From a bacterium (GTDB lineage Bacteria; Krumholzibacteriota; Krumholzibacteriia; JACNKJ01): DNA of 64,000 nucleotides. The position numbers and the translations under genes are program-made. The stretch spans positions 1 to 64,000 of the forward strand of contig JAAEPZ010000764.1 of assembly GCA_024231955.1 (NCBI GenBank). The letters are read 5' to 3'. The stretch's first letter is position 1; the number at the start of each line of letters is the position of its first letter. Below the pieces are notes generated by a model. That model ran no database searches. It was not told where the DNA came from and was given only the letters and a program-made list of their open reading frames with translations. Of the stretch, positions 34,542 to 42,317 are shown piece by piece.

Positions 34542-34557
34542 TGGCATGAGAAGTGCA
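34542..34557 (+). promoter_or_regulatory. sigma-54 promoter of fliA
   Basis: TGGCATG-AGAA-GTGCA matches TGGCAYR-N4-TTGCW at every consensus position except one T. GG and GC are exactly 10 bases apart. Transcription would start near 34568, about 60 bases before fliA. This is the best sigma-54 site in the window. Confidence 0.68.
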
Positions 34558-34626
34558 AGGAACTAAGGGGAGTGTAATACACACTCTTGACAACATTGGG
34601 TAGCTATAGGAGAGGACGCGCTTAAG

Positions 34627-35442
34627 TTGAAAGAAACTCGTGCGTTATGGGATTCCTACCACAGGGATCGGTCAAGGCGGGGACGCGAGCGACTGATTAT
34701 TCATTACCTGGGACTGGTCAAGTACGTTGCAGGACGACTTGCAGCGGGCCTTCCTGAGTCGGTGGATATCAACGATCTCGTTGGGGCTGGTATGCTCGGC
34801 CTGATGAAGGCAGTAGAAGCATATGATCCCGCCAAAGAGGTTAAATTCGAGACCTATTCGATGCCGCGCATCAGGGGCGCCATGCTCGACGAGTTGAGGA
34901 ACCAGGATTGGTTCCCCCGTTCGATCCGACGCAAGGCCAAGCGGATCGATAACGCTGTGCGCTATCTGGAGGGTGCTCTGGGGCGCGCACCGCGGGACAC
35001 CGAACTCGCCAAGCACATGCGACTCGACCTGCATGATTTCTACAAGCTGGTCGGCGATGTGTCGAAATCGAGTCTGTTGTCAATCGAAGAGGATCTCCGT
35101 GTCGGCAAGGACGGCACATACACATCAGTTCGCGACATCCTGGCTGACGCCAAAGTGCCTGACGCATATCAGGAACTCGCGGACAGGGAGTTGAGAGCGA
35201 TCGTAATCGACACCCTGGATAATCTGGATCAGAAAGAGAAACTGGTTCTGACGCTCTACTACTTCGAGGAATTGACGCTCGCCGAGATAGGCGAGGTGTT
35301 GGGAGTCAGCGAGAGCAGGGTATGCCAGATACACGGTAAGGCGATTCACCGATTGAAGATGCGTGTACGACAAAAGATCCGGGAGAACCCTTTACCGGTT
35401 ATCAAGAGGCAACGTAGAAAAGAGGCCCTGGGACATCGCTAG
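34627..35442 (+). CDS. fliA: flagellar sigma factor FliA (sigma-28)
   Basis: FliA directs transcription of late flagellar genes. The 271-residue protein has region 2 with YVAGRLAAGLPESVDINDLVG and FETYSMPRIRGAMLDELRNQDW (diagnostic for the FliA/WhiG group), a region 3, and region 4 with LTLAEIGEVLGVSESRVCQI. The start is TTG 34627, 11 bases from GGAGAGG, a weak arrangement. FlgM at 3989 is its likely inhibitor. The tail is Lys/Arg-rich. Confidence 0.95.
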   Translation: MKETRALWDSYHRDRSRRGRERLIIHYLGLVKYVAGRLAAGLPESVDINDLVGAGMLGLMKAVEAYDPAKEVKFETYSMPRIRGAMLDELRNQDWFPRSIRRKAKRIDNAVRYLEGALGRAPRDTELAKHMRLDLHDFYKLVGDVSKSSLLSIEEDLRVGKDGTYTSVRDILADAKVPDAYQELADRELRAIVIDTLDNLDQKEKLVLTLYYFEELTLAEIGEVLGVSESRVCQIHGKAIHRLKMRVRQKIRENPLPVIKRQRRKEALGHR

Positions 35443-35462
35443 CTCCCCCGCAAGGAGGAGCC

Positions 35463-35699
35463 ATGGCGGAAATCAATCGGATTGCAGATCCGGTGAGACC
35501 TCCGCAGCCGGTCGGCGGCAGCTTTCACAAGAAGCCGATCCGGAAGCGGAACGAAGATCGGTTCGAGGATATTCTGGAGAAGAAAAAGGGCGAGGCGGAT
35601 GAGGAGACGGAGGGTGAGGAGAACTCTCCGGCAGGGAGCGAGGATAACGACAGGCCTGTCAAACCTGAACGAGGACGTCTGGTGGATGAACTGGCCTGA
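35463..35699 (+). CDS. small charged protein of unknown function
   Basis: This 78-residue product has a strong ribosome site (AAGGAGGAG) and lies 20 bases after fliA. The first third is basic and Pro-rich (VRPPQPVGGSFHKKPIRKR), with the rest Glu/Asp/Lys-rich and probably disordered apart from one helix (RFEDILEKKK). No family is recognised. Its position suggests a flagellar accessory or regulatory role; that is inference from context. Confidence 0.6.
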   Translation: MAEINRIADPVRPPQPVGGSFHKKPIRKRNEDRFEDILEKKKGEADEETEGEENSPAGSEDNDRPVKPERGRLVDELA

Positions 35700-35716
35700 A
35701 TTGAGGGGAGAAGCGT

Positions 35717-36079
35717 ATGTCTGAGTGGTTGAATGGACTGATGGAGATGCTGAACGGAAAGGGCCTGTTGCTGACGGCGATAATTGCCCTGTGCGGTACA
35801 GCAGTTCTCCTGCTCTTCAGGAGACGTTTGCCCTTCCTGCGCCTGGACAGTGTAGAGGAGCAGGCGGATGTTCCCCAGGTTGATGCTTCGGTGTCGAGAG
35901 CGCAGCGCGAGTACAAGCGGCATTCCGCGCAGACCGAAGAAGCACCTTCAGAAAAGGATGAGGAATTTCGGCCTGCTGTCAAGCCGGCGGCTCCGATCAT
36001 GTGTCCACCTGAATTAAGTCGACGTATTGATATTATTGAGGCAAAACTAAAAGCCAGGAGCGCGAGTCAAATTGGCTGA
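35717..36079 (+). CDS. single-pass membrane protein of unknown function
   Basis: The 120-residue protein has one membrane helix (about 15-35, GLLLTAIIALCGTAVLLLF) followed by a basic RRR stop-transfer signal and a long charged cytosolic part. A short C-terminal helix reads LSRRIDIIEAKLKAR. It starts after GAGGGGAG. It shares eight bases with the HDOD gene start. It resembles small membrane proteins found beside fliA in other flagellar clusters (such as DUF2802 proteins) in layout only. Confidence 0.6.
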   Translation: MSEWLNGLMEMLNGKGLLLTAIIALCGTAVLLLFRRRLPFLRLDSVEEQADVPQVDASVSRAQREYKRHSAQTEEAPSEKDEEFRPAVKPAAPIMCPPELSRRIDIIEAKLKARSASQIG

Positions 36080-36932
36080 TTCTGTAGAGAAACTATTATC
36101 CAAGGTGGGGAAACTACCCACGATGCCGCATGTGGCATCGAAGATTCTCGAGCTTGTAAGCAACCCGGACACCAGCGCAACCAAATTGCAGAGGGTGATC
36201 GACAGCGACCAGGTCCTGGCAATGCGGATTCTGAAAGTCGCCAACAGCGCTCTTTATGCTCTGCCGAGAAAAGTCAAGACCTTGCAGCAGGCGATTGTCA
36301 TGCTCGGTTTCAACCACATCCGCAGCCTCGTTCTGGCCGAGGCGATTCAAAACCTCTTCAAAGGCAAAAGCAAAAAAGGCGATCTCCTGGAGTCTCTACT
36401 CTGGGAGCACTCGGTCGGCGCCGCCATCGGAGCCAAATGTGCCGCGCAGATTTGCAACTGTCCTCTGGGCGAAGAGGCATTTGTCGCCTCCCTGATCCAT
36501 GACGTAGGCAAATTGATCCTGCTTCAGGGGGATCCCGAGGCCTATCGCGATATCGTCGAGACCATCTATATCGAATATCAGCCGTTCTCCGATCTGGAGC
36601 GGGAGTACTTCGACGTCGAACACGCCGAAGTGGGGGCTCTTCTGGCAGAGAGATGGAATCTGCACGAGAAACTCGTCGAGGGGATCCGTCTGCACCATGA
36701 ACCTGATGGGGGCGACCAACTGACGGACCTGATCCGCATCGGCAACGCGATCGCCTACAAGGCTCAGTGGGGATTCCGCAAGGAGCCGGAGCTTGATCTG
36801 GCGACGATCCCGGCTGCCGGGCGACTCGGCATGGATGATGAGATGCTGATCCATGCGCTCAACAAAGCCAAGGAGCTGATGGAGACGGAGCGCCAGATCT
36901 TCGGCGTCCCCGCCACCGGGAAGAGCTCCTGA
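36072..36932 (+). CDS. HDOD-domain signalling protein
   Basis: The 286-residue protein is a single HDOD domain with TMPHVASKILELVSNPDTSA near the start, MRILKVANSALYALPRKVKTL and the QAIVMLGFNHIRSLVLAEAI motif. It keeps histidines in LIHDVGKLIL and IRLHHEP that HDOD proteins often lose. HDOD proteins bind partner proteins or nucleotides in motility and stress signalling. TTG 36072 is the likely start because it gives the expected N-terminus. It overlaps the previous gene, so it probably belongs to the fliA operon. Confidence 0.82.
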   Translation: MADSVEKLLSKVGKLPTMPHVASKILELVSNPDTSATKLQRVIDSDQVLAMRILKVANSALYALPRKVKTLQQAIVMLGFNHIRSLVLAEAIQNLFKGKSKKGDLLESLLWEHSVGAAIGAKCAAQICNCPLGEEAFVASLIHDVGKLILLQGDPEAYRDIVETIYIEYQPFSDLEREYFDVEHAEVGALLAERWNLHEKLVEGIRLHHEPDGGDQLTDLIRIGNAIAYKAQWGFRKEPELDLATIPAAGRLGMDDEMLIHALNKAKELMETERQIFGVPATGKSS

Positions 36933-36965
36933 CATACCCGCTCAATCCATTCGGGAATCCTCCTC

Positions 36966-36994
36966 TTGACATAACCTCGACAGCGGTCTAGCAT
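36966..36994 (+). promoter_or_regulatory. sigma-70 promoter before the FleQ-like activator
   Basis: TTGACA (36966-36971), 17-base spacer and TAGCAT (36989-36994): a perfect -35 and 4 of 6 at -10. The leader to the start codon would be about 60 bases and contains no obvious ribosome site. Confidence 0.65.
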
Positions 36995-37062
36995 GATGCC
37001 ATGCTGTCAGGTGACATGCCTGAATTTTAATAATCCCAAACAGTTAAGTCTGCCCTATAGTC

Positions 37063-38562
37063 ATGAGTGATTCCGTATTCATCGTAACGCGCGAGCAGGA
37101 ACTCCTGGATCAGGTGGATCAATGGGGGTTGCTTGAGGGGGCGGCGCTGATCACGTTCTCCAGTCTCAAGGAGGCCTACAGCCAACTCGATACCTACAAT
37201 CCGTTGCTGTTGCTGGTGGACAGACGGAGCGAGGTCGGGATGGTTCTGGGTTTTCTGCGCAAGATCAGGCGGACCCTGCCGATGCTTGAGATCATCTTTC
37301 TCGAGAGTTCCCGCTCGGACAATGTACGACAAACCGAGCAGATGGCCGGCGTCGATACCTTGATCGATCTGCCGGTTGATGAGAAGGACCTGAAACTGCA
37401 GCTTGGGTATCGCATCCGTATGAAACATTTTCGGCGTCGGTGCAAAATCATCGGCAAAAGTCAGAAGCTGGAGCAGATTCTCGAGATGATTCTCCAACTG
37501 GCGCCGACCGATATCACCGTGCTCATCACGGGGGACAGCGGCACCGGCAAGGAGTTGATCGCGCAGATTCTCCACCGGGAGAGTCGGCGCAAGGGGGAGC
37601 CCTTCCTGGCGCTCAACTGTGGCGCCCTGCCGGAGGGGACGCTCGAGAGCGAGCTGTTCGGCCATGAAAGGGGGGCGTTCACGGGGGCTCAGAGCGCTCA
37701 TCCCGGGCATTTCGAGCGGGCCAACGGGGGCACGCTCTTCCTCGATGAGATCGGAGAGTTGCCTCACCAGATGCAGATTCGCCTGCTGCGTGTGCTTGAG
37801 ACCGGTGAGTTCATCCGCATGGGTGGCGTCAATATCATGAAGGCCGATGTCAGGATACTGGCCGCAACCAACCGCGATCTGGAGGTGGCGGTCCGCGAGG
37901 GGCGTTTCCGTCGCGACCTGCTCCATCGCATCAAGGTGGTTGAGGTACCCGTACCGGCTCTGCGGGAGCGTCCCGAGGATATCCCCCTGCTGGTGGACCA
38001 CTTCATCGCCGAGCTCCACGAACGTGAAAACACGCCTCTGTTTGCGGTTGATCCCGATCTGATGGAGGTTTTGCGGTCGGCGATGTGGCTCGGCAACATC
38101 CGTGAGCTGCGCAATACGGTCCAGAGGATGGGGATTCTGGCCAAGGGGGACAGGCTGACCCTGACCGACCTGCCTGCGGGTTTCGTTCAGCCGCAGGATA
38201 CGAGTTCCGATAATCTTCCGATTCCACTGAATATGGAACCGAAGGAGGCGGAACGGGAGTTGCTTTACCGCTCCATTCTCTCCCTGCGGCAGGACATGGA
38301 TGAGGTCCTCGATATTCTGCGCGGCTTCCAGAGCCGTCTGGGGGGGGGCGAGGAGTTGGAGTCCGAGATGACACCCGCGGGGCAGCCGGTGGGGAGGGAT
38401 CTCAGTCGCGAAAATCCTCAGGGTGACCTGAGCGAGATGGAGAAGCGGATGATCTGGCGCGCCCTGGAGGAGAACCATGGCCACAGACGACGTGCTGCGC
38501 AACAACTGGGAATAAGTGAGCGAACTCTGTATCGAAAACTGAAGGAGTATGGACTCGGGTGA
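37063..38562 (+). CDS. sigma-54 activator with a degenerate receiver (FleQ/FlrA-like layout)
   Basis: The 499-residue protein has a receiver-like N-terminal domain (1-120) that lacks the acidic pair (FIVTREQE where VDDE is usual) and the Lys-Pro of active receivers (it reads IDLPVDE). The AAA+ domain has Walker A GDSGTGKE, an intact [16 protein letters not shown] and the helix-turn-helix [20 protein letters not shown]. The conserved WPGN reads WLGN. Such phosphorylation-independent activators include FleQ and FlrA, the top regulators of flagellar cascades. No kinase gene adjoins it, in keeping with this. It may respond to c-di-GMP; that is not shown by the sequence. Confidence 0.83.
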   Translation: MSDSVFIVTREQELLDQVDQWGLLEGAALITFSSLKEAYSQLDTYNPLLLLVDRRSEVGMVLGFLRKIRRTLPMLEIIFLESSRSDNVRQTEQMAGVDTLIDLPVDEKDLKLQLGYRIRMKHFRRRCKIIGKSQKLEQILEMILQLAPTDITVLITGDSGTGKELIAQILHRESRRKGEPFLALNCGALPEGTLESELFGHERGAFTGAQSAHPGHFERANGGTLFLDEIGELPHQMQIRLLRVLETGEFIRMGGVNIMKADVRILAATNRDLEVAVREGRFRRDLLHRIKVVEVPVPALRERPEDIPLLVDHFIAELHERENTPLFAVDPDLMEVLRSAMWLGNIRELRNTVQRMGILAKGDRLTLTDLPAGFVQPQDTSSDNLPIPLNMEPKEAERELLYRSILSLRQDMDEVLDILRGFQSRLGGGEELESEMTPAGQPVGRDLSRENPQGDLSEMEKRMIWRALEENHGHRRRAAQQLGISERTLYRKLKEYGLG

Positions 38563-38663
38563 TGGTTTTACTGGCATTGTCTCGTATGATCAAATATCAT
38601 AACGGTATGCCTACCCATTGCACTCTGGACCTGCTCCCGAAACTCTAAAACAAAGGTGATGTC

Positions 38664-39722
38664 ATGAGCCGACATACGAAAACCTGTCTACCCCTGCTCA
38701 TTGTCACTTTGCTCCATCTGGCCGTAGGAGCTGGCGCAACGAAATTCAGCGCCGATTTTGCCACCAAGGGCACTGGTGCGCGCCCTCTGGCCATGGGTGA
38801 TACTTTTACGGCCGTCGCCGATGACGTCAATGTGCTGTTCTACAATCCCGGCGCGCTGGCGCTGCTCCCCGGCCAGGGACTGAGCATGATGCACTCCGAG
38901 CGTTTCGGGGGGTTGGTTCAGGTTGATCACGCAGCTTACCATAAGAAGGTTGTCCTCTACGGTCGCGAAGCCGGTTTGGGGATATCCATACTGCGTGTTG
39001 GCGTCGACAATATCCGCTTCACCGGTTCGCCGGAAGATCACGGCTGGGAACCCGACTTCGATGGTGATGTGTTCGGCCCCGAGGACTATGAAGAGCTCAA
39101 TATCGATCCCTCTCTCTTCAGCACGGTCACCAATCAGAATCTCTGCTTCCTGGGTGTCTACTCCTCCCAGGTGCGCAACTGGGCTCTCGGCGGCGCGATC
39201 AAGGTCCTGTACCAGTCTGTCGGCGAGTTCAACAGCTTCGGTTTCGGTCTCGACGCAGGGGTGCTGTCGCCCCGTTTCGGCCCGGGCCTCCGCGCGGGCC
39301 TCAAGCTGCAGGATGTGCTGGGTACCTATCTCGCCTGGAATACCGGTGTCTCCGAATTCGTCCCGCCTTCGCTGCGTCCCGGCCTGAGCTGGATCGGAGC
39401 CAACGACAACCAGAAAGTCAGTTTGCTGCTCGCAGCCGATGCCGAGATCCACTTCGAGCGTTATGGCGATGCCGCCGCCTTCAATATGGGCGTGATGAGT
39501 ATCGATCCTCATCTGGGGCTGGAGTTGTGGTTGGTCAATGCGGTTGCTCTGCGGATGGGATATGATCGCAACGCCTGGACCGCCGGTGGCGGGCTCCGTC
39601 TGGCGGGCAATCACCAGATGTTGCCCTGGGAATTCCTGGATGATCTTTCACTGGACTATGCTTTCGGAAACCACGAAGATCTCGAGGGTAGTCACCGATT
39701 GGGATTGGCTGTCCGTTTCTAG
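38664..39722 (+). CDS. PorV/PorQ-family outer-membrane beta-barrel protein
   Basis: The 352-residue protein has a signal peptide (residues 1-25) and the family opening: FSADFATKGTGARPLAMGDTF followed by TAVADDVNVLFYNPGALALL. That pattern (G.ga..a.g.a..a...d.....NPA.la) is shared by PorV/UPF0164 barrels. It ends in LGLAVRF, with a C-terminal aromatic as in many barrels. In Bacteroidota PorV is part of type IX secretion. No other such genes are seen here, so function is open. It is followed by the glgC-like genes. Confidence 0.82.
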   Translation: MSRHTKTCLPLLIVTLLHLAVGAGATKFSADFATKGTGARPLAMGDTFTAVADDVNVLFYNPGALALLPGQGLSMMHSERFGGLVQVDHAAYHKKVVLYGREAGLGISILRVGVDNIRFTGSPEDHGWEPDFDGDVFGPEDYEELNIDPSLFSTVTNQNLCFLGVYSSQVRNWALGGAIKVLYQSVGEFNSFGFGLDAGVLSPRFGPGLRAGLKLQDVLGTYLAWNTGVSEFVPPSLRPGLSWIGANDNQKVSLLLAADAEIHFERYGDAAAFNMGVMSIDPHLGLELWLVNAVALRMGYDRNAWTAGGGLRLAGNHQMLPWEFLDDLSLDYAFGNHEDLEGSHRLGLAVRF

Positions 39723-39772
39723 ATCTCCAAATCCGCACAGATGCGGGATAATGTAGGAAAAAGAGGAGTTCA

Positions 39773-40945
39773 ATGGATCACGTCCTCACCATGATCCTTG
39801 CAGGCGGAGCACCGGATGCCCTGGGTATCCTCGGCCGCCATCGCGCAAAGACCGCCGTACCTTTCGGCGGTCGTTTTCGTTTGATCGATTTCCCGCTCAG
39901 CAACTGCGTCAACTCCGGTTCACGCGATATCTATATCCTGACCCAGTACAATCCGCGCAGTCTGCGCCGACACATACGTCTGGGGCGCCCCTGGGATCTG
40001 GATCGTGATCGTGGCGGCGTCCACATCCTGCTGCCCTACTCGGGTGCGAAACGCACCTCGTGGTTCAAGGGCACTGCCGATGCGCTAGCCCAGAATCTGG
40101 ATATCCTCAAACGGAGTCGCAGTCGTTACGTGCTGGTGCTCAGCGGCGATCACATCTACAAGATGGATTACCGCGAGTTGTTTCACCGGCATGTCGTGAC
40201 CGGGGCGACACTGACCATGGCGACCCGTCCAATGAAGGCGGGGGACGGCAATCGTTTCGGTATGATCGAAGCCGATTCCGCCGGATTCGTGAAGAGGTTG
40301 CGTGAGAAACCGGGTAATGACTTCGGTAGTGACGCCAGCCTGGGGATCTACCTCTTTGACCGCGAGTTCCTGATCGACAATCTCGAGAGGATCAGCGAGG
40401 AGGGGAAATACGATCTGCTCCACGACCTGATCATCCCTGCCATCGCCACCGAAAAGGTGGCGACCTATCGCTTCGATGGCTACTGGGAGGATGTCGGGAG
40501 TCTCGACTCCTATTACCGCGCCAATCTGCTGCTGGTCGACAGCCAGCCCTCGCTCCAGCTTGATGATCCCGCCTGGCCCATATACACGCGGATGGAGAAC
40601 GTGAACCCCGCCTGGTTCAGCGCCGACTCCAGGGTCGAGCGCAGTCTGGTCGGTGCGGCCTGCAGGATCGAGGGGGAGGTGAGGGGCTCTGTGCTCTCGC
40701 CGCGTGTCGTGGTCGAGAAGGGGGCCAGCGTCGAAAATGCCGTGTTGCTCGAAGGGTGTCGCGTTGCCGCAGGCGCCAAAGTGCATCGTGCGATCCTGGA
40801 CAAAATGACCGTGATCGGCGAGGGGGCACTCTTCTCGGGAGCCGAGGGGCTCGCGATACTGGGCAAGCACTCCATCCTGCCGCCCGGCAGTCGGCATCTC
40901 GGTCAGCAGGAGACCTCGATCGGCGAACTGGAGGCGAAGAAATGA
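39773..40945 (+). CDS. GlgC paralogue with degenerate nucleotide loop (GlgD-like)
   Basis: This is a member of the glucose-1-phosphate adenylyltransferase family. It keeps RAKTAVPFGGRFRLIDFPLSN in two parts, [23 protein letters not shown] and a left-handed beta-helix C-terminus. The signature loop LAGGxGxRLxPLT instead reads LAGGAPDALGIL, losing the Arg that contacts the substrate. It overlaps the next glgC gene by four bases. The pair resembles the GlgC-GlgD arrangement of Firmicutes, where one subunit is catalytically weak and modulates the other. It may be regulatory here. The fold assignment is secure; activity is uncertain. Confidence 0.82.
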   Translation: MDHVLTMILAGGAPDALGILGRHRAKTAVPFGGRFRLIDFPLSNCVNSGSRDIYILTQYNPRSLRRHIRLGRPWDLDRDRGGVHILLPYSGAKRTSWFKGTADALAQNLDILKRSRSRYVLVLSGDHIYKMDYRELFHRHVVTGATLTMATRPMKAGDGNRFGMIEADSAGFVKRLREKPGNDFGSDASLGIYLFDREFLIDNLERISEEGKYDLLHDLIIPAIATEKVATYRFDGYWEDVGSLDSYYRANLLLVDSQPSLQLDDPAWPIYTRMENVNPAWFSADSRVERSLVGAACRIEGEVRGSVLSPRVVVEKGASVENAVLLEGCRVAAGAKVHRAILDKMTVIGEGALFSGAEGLAILGKHSILPPGSRHLGQQETSIGELEAKK

Positions 40946-42219
40946 GTCTGAAGCCCTATGGCGGCGTAAGTGTGTTGATCCTGGCCGGAGGCCGGGGGGA
41001 GCGGCTGGACCTCCTCACCAACGAGCGCGCCAAGCCGGCAGTGCCCTTCGGGGGCAATTTCCGGATCATAGATTTTGTCCTCTCCAACTGCTTTCACGCA
41101 GGATTCAGCGACGTGGCCATCTTCACCCAGTATCTGCCGCGCAGTCTGGAAGATCACATGGGACTGGGGCGGGCCTGGGATCTCGATCGCCTGAGCGGCG
41201 GCCTGGCCTATATGCACCCCTACCGCGGTTTCGACCGCTCCAACTGGTATGGCGGTACGGCCAACGCGCTCTACGAGAATCTGTCTGCGCTGGAGGAGGC
41301 TGACGCCGACCACTTCCTGATCCTCAGCGGCGATCACATCTACAAGATGGACTATAACGATCTGGTTGCCCGCCATGAGACCTCCATGGCGCAGGTCACC
41401 GTGGCCGTCCGGCCGGTGCCCATCGAACAGGCGCACCACTTCGGCATCTTCGAGCAGGACGAGTCGGGGGGCGCATCCGCGTTTGTCGAGAAACCGTCCG
41501 AGCCCAAAAGCAATCTGGCCAGCATGGGCATCTACGTAGTGCGCAAACAGTTCCTCCTCGAGGAGCTCCGTCGTCGCGGTCCCAGTGAACCGGCCCTGGA
41601 TTTCGGGAAGGATCTGGTTCCCAATTGGGTGGACGAGGGGAGCATCAACCTCTACTCCTACGACGGCTACTGGCTTGACGTGGGTACCCTCGAGAGCTAT
41701 TTCGCCGCTCACCGGGACCTCCTGGGATCCGAGCCGGTCTTCAGTCTCGACGACGACTCGTGGCGCATCCTCACCAGCAGTCAGCCCCGTTGCCCGATGC
41801 ATATAGGCACCACTTCGCATCTGGAGGAGAGTCTGGTCAGTGACGGATGCCGGATCGAGGGATCGGTCGTGCGGAGCATCATCGGCCCGGGCGTCGTGAT
41901 CGAGGAGGGGGCCGAGGTAATCGATTCGATCATCATGGAGGATACCCACATCAGTCAGAATTGTCGCATCGAGCGGAGCATCATCGACAAGCGTGTGCAT
42001 GTCGGCAAAAAGTGTCGTATAGGGGGCAGCGGTGTGGGCGAGATCAACGCCGAGAAGCCGCAGGCGCTGTTCTGCGGACTGTCTCTGATCGCCCGGAGCA
42101 GTGTCCTCCCGGACGGCTTCACGCTTGGCCGCAATGTCCGCTGGTCACTGGCTGCCGGAGATAATGCCGAGAGTCGCTTCCCCGACCGGACCATCGCCGA
42201 CGGAGCTTCGGCAATCTGA
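40942..42219 (+). CDS. glgC: glucose-1-phosphate adenylyltransferase
   Basis: GlgC makes ADP-glucose from ATP and glucose 1-phosphate for glycogen synthesis. ATG 40942 is used on the ATGA overlap with the previous gene. A longer open frame from 40756 lies inside that gene. The 425-residue protein has the loop [19 protein letters not shown] and [27 protein letters not shown], a Glu-Lys-Pro motif (FVEKPSEP), [12 protein letters not shown] and the C-terminal beta-helix with repeated hexapeptides. The loop has DLLT in place of PLT. A strong terminator follows. Confidence 0.88.
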   Translation: MSLKPYGGVSVLILAGGRGERLDLLTNERAKPAVPFGGNFRIIDFVLSNCFHAGFSDVAIFTQYLPRSLEDHMGLGRAWDLDRLSGGLAYMHPYRGFDRSNWYGGTANALYENLSALEEADADHFLILSGDHIYKMDYNDLVARHETSMAQVTVAVRPVPIEQAHHFGIFEQDESGGASAFVEKPSEPKSNLASMGIYVVRKQFLLEELRRRGPSEPALDFGKDLVPNWVDEGSINLYSYDGYWLDVGTLESYFAAHRDLLGSEPVFSLDDDSWRILTSSQPRCPMHIGTTSHLEESLVSDGCRIEGSVVRSIIGPGVVIEEGAEVIDSIIMEDTHISQNCRIERSIIDKRVHVGKKCRIGGSGVGEINAEKPQALFCGLSLIARSSVLPDGFTLGRNVRWSLAAGDNAESRFPDRTIADGASAI

Positions 42220-42255
42220 TCCAGACACCAAATTCCTTGAAGACGGGACAAATGA

Positions 42256-42282
42256 AAAGCCGGGCTCGATGAGCCCGGCTTT
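42256..42282. terminator. bidirectional terminator between convergent genes
   Basis: AAAGCCGGGCTC pairs perfectly with GAGCCCGGCTTT around GAT. It has T residues on both strands, so it can end glgC from the left and the LysM transglycosylase from the right. Confidence 0.9.
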
Positions 42283-42317
42283 AATGATGGCGTCTGTTCG
42301 TCAGTCGGCGATACCGA

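Noticed and set aside
34572..34582. GTGTAATACAC palindrome near the predicted fliA transcript start
   Set aside because: It is short and single; no second copy was seen at other flagellar operons, so I do not call it an operator.
34587..34610. TTGACA with TATAGG before fliA as a sigma-70 promoter
   Set aside because: The spacer is only 12 bases, too short. The sigma-54 element at 34542 is a better fit.
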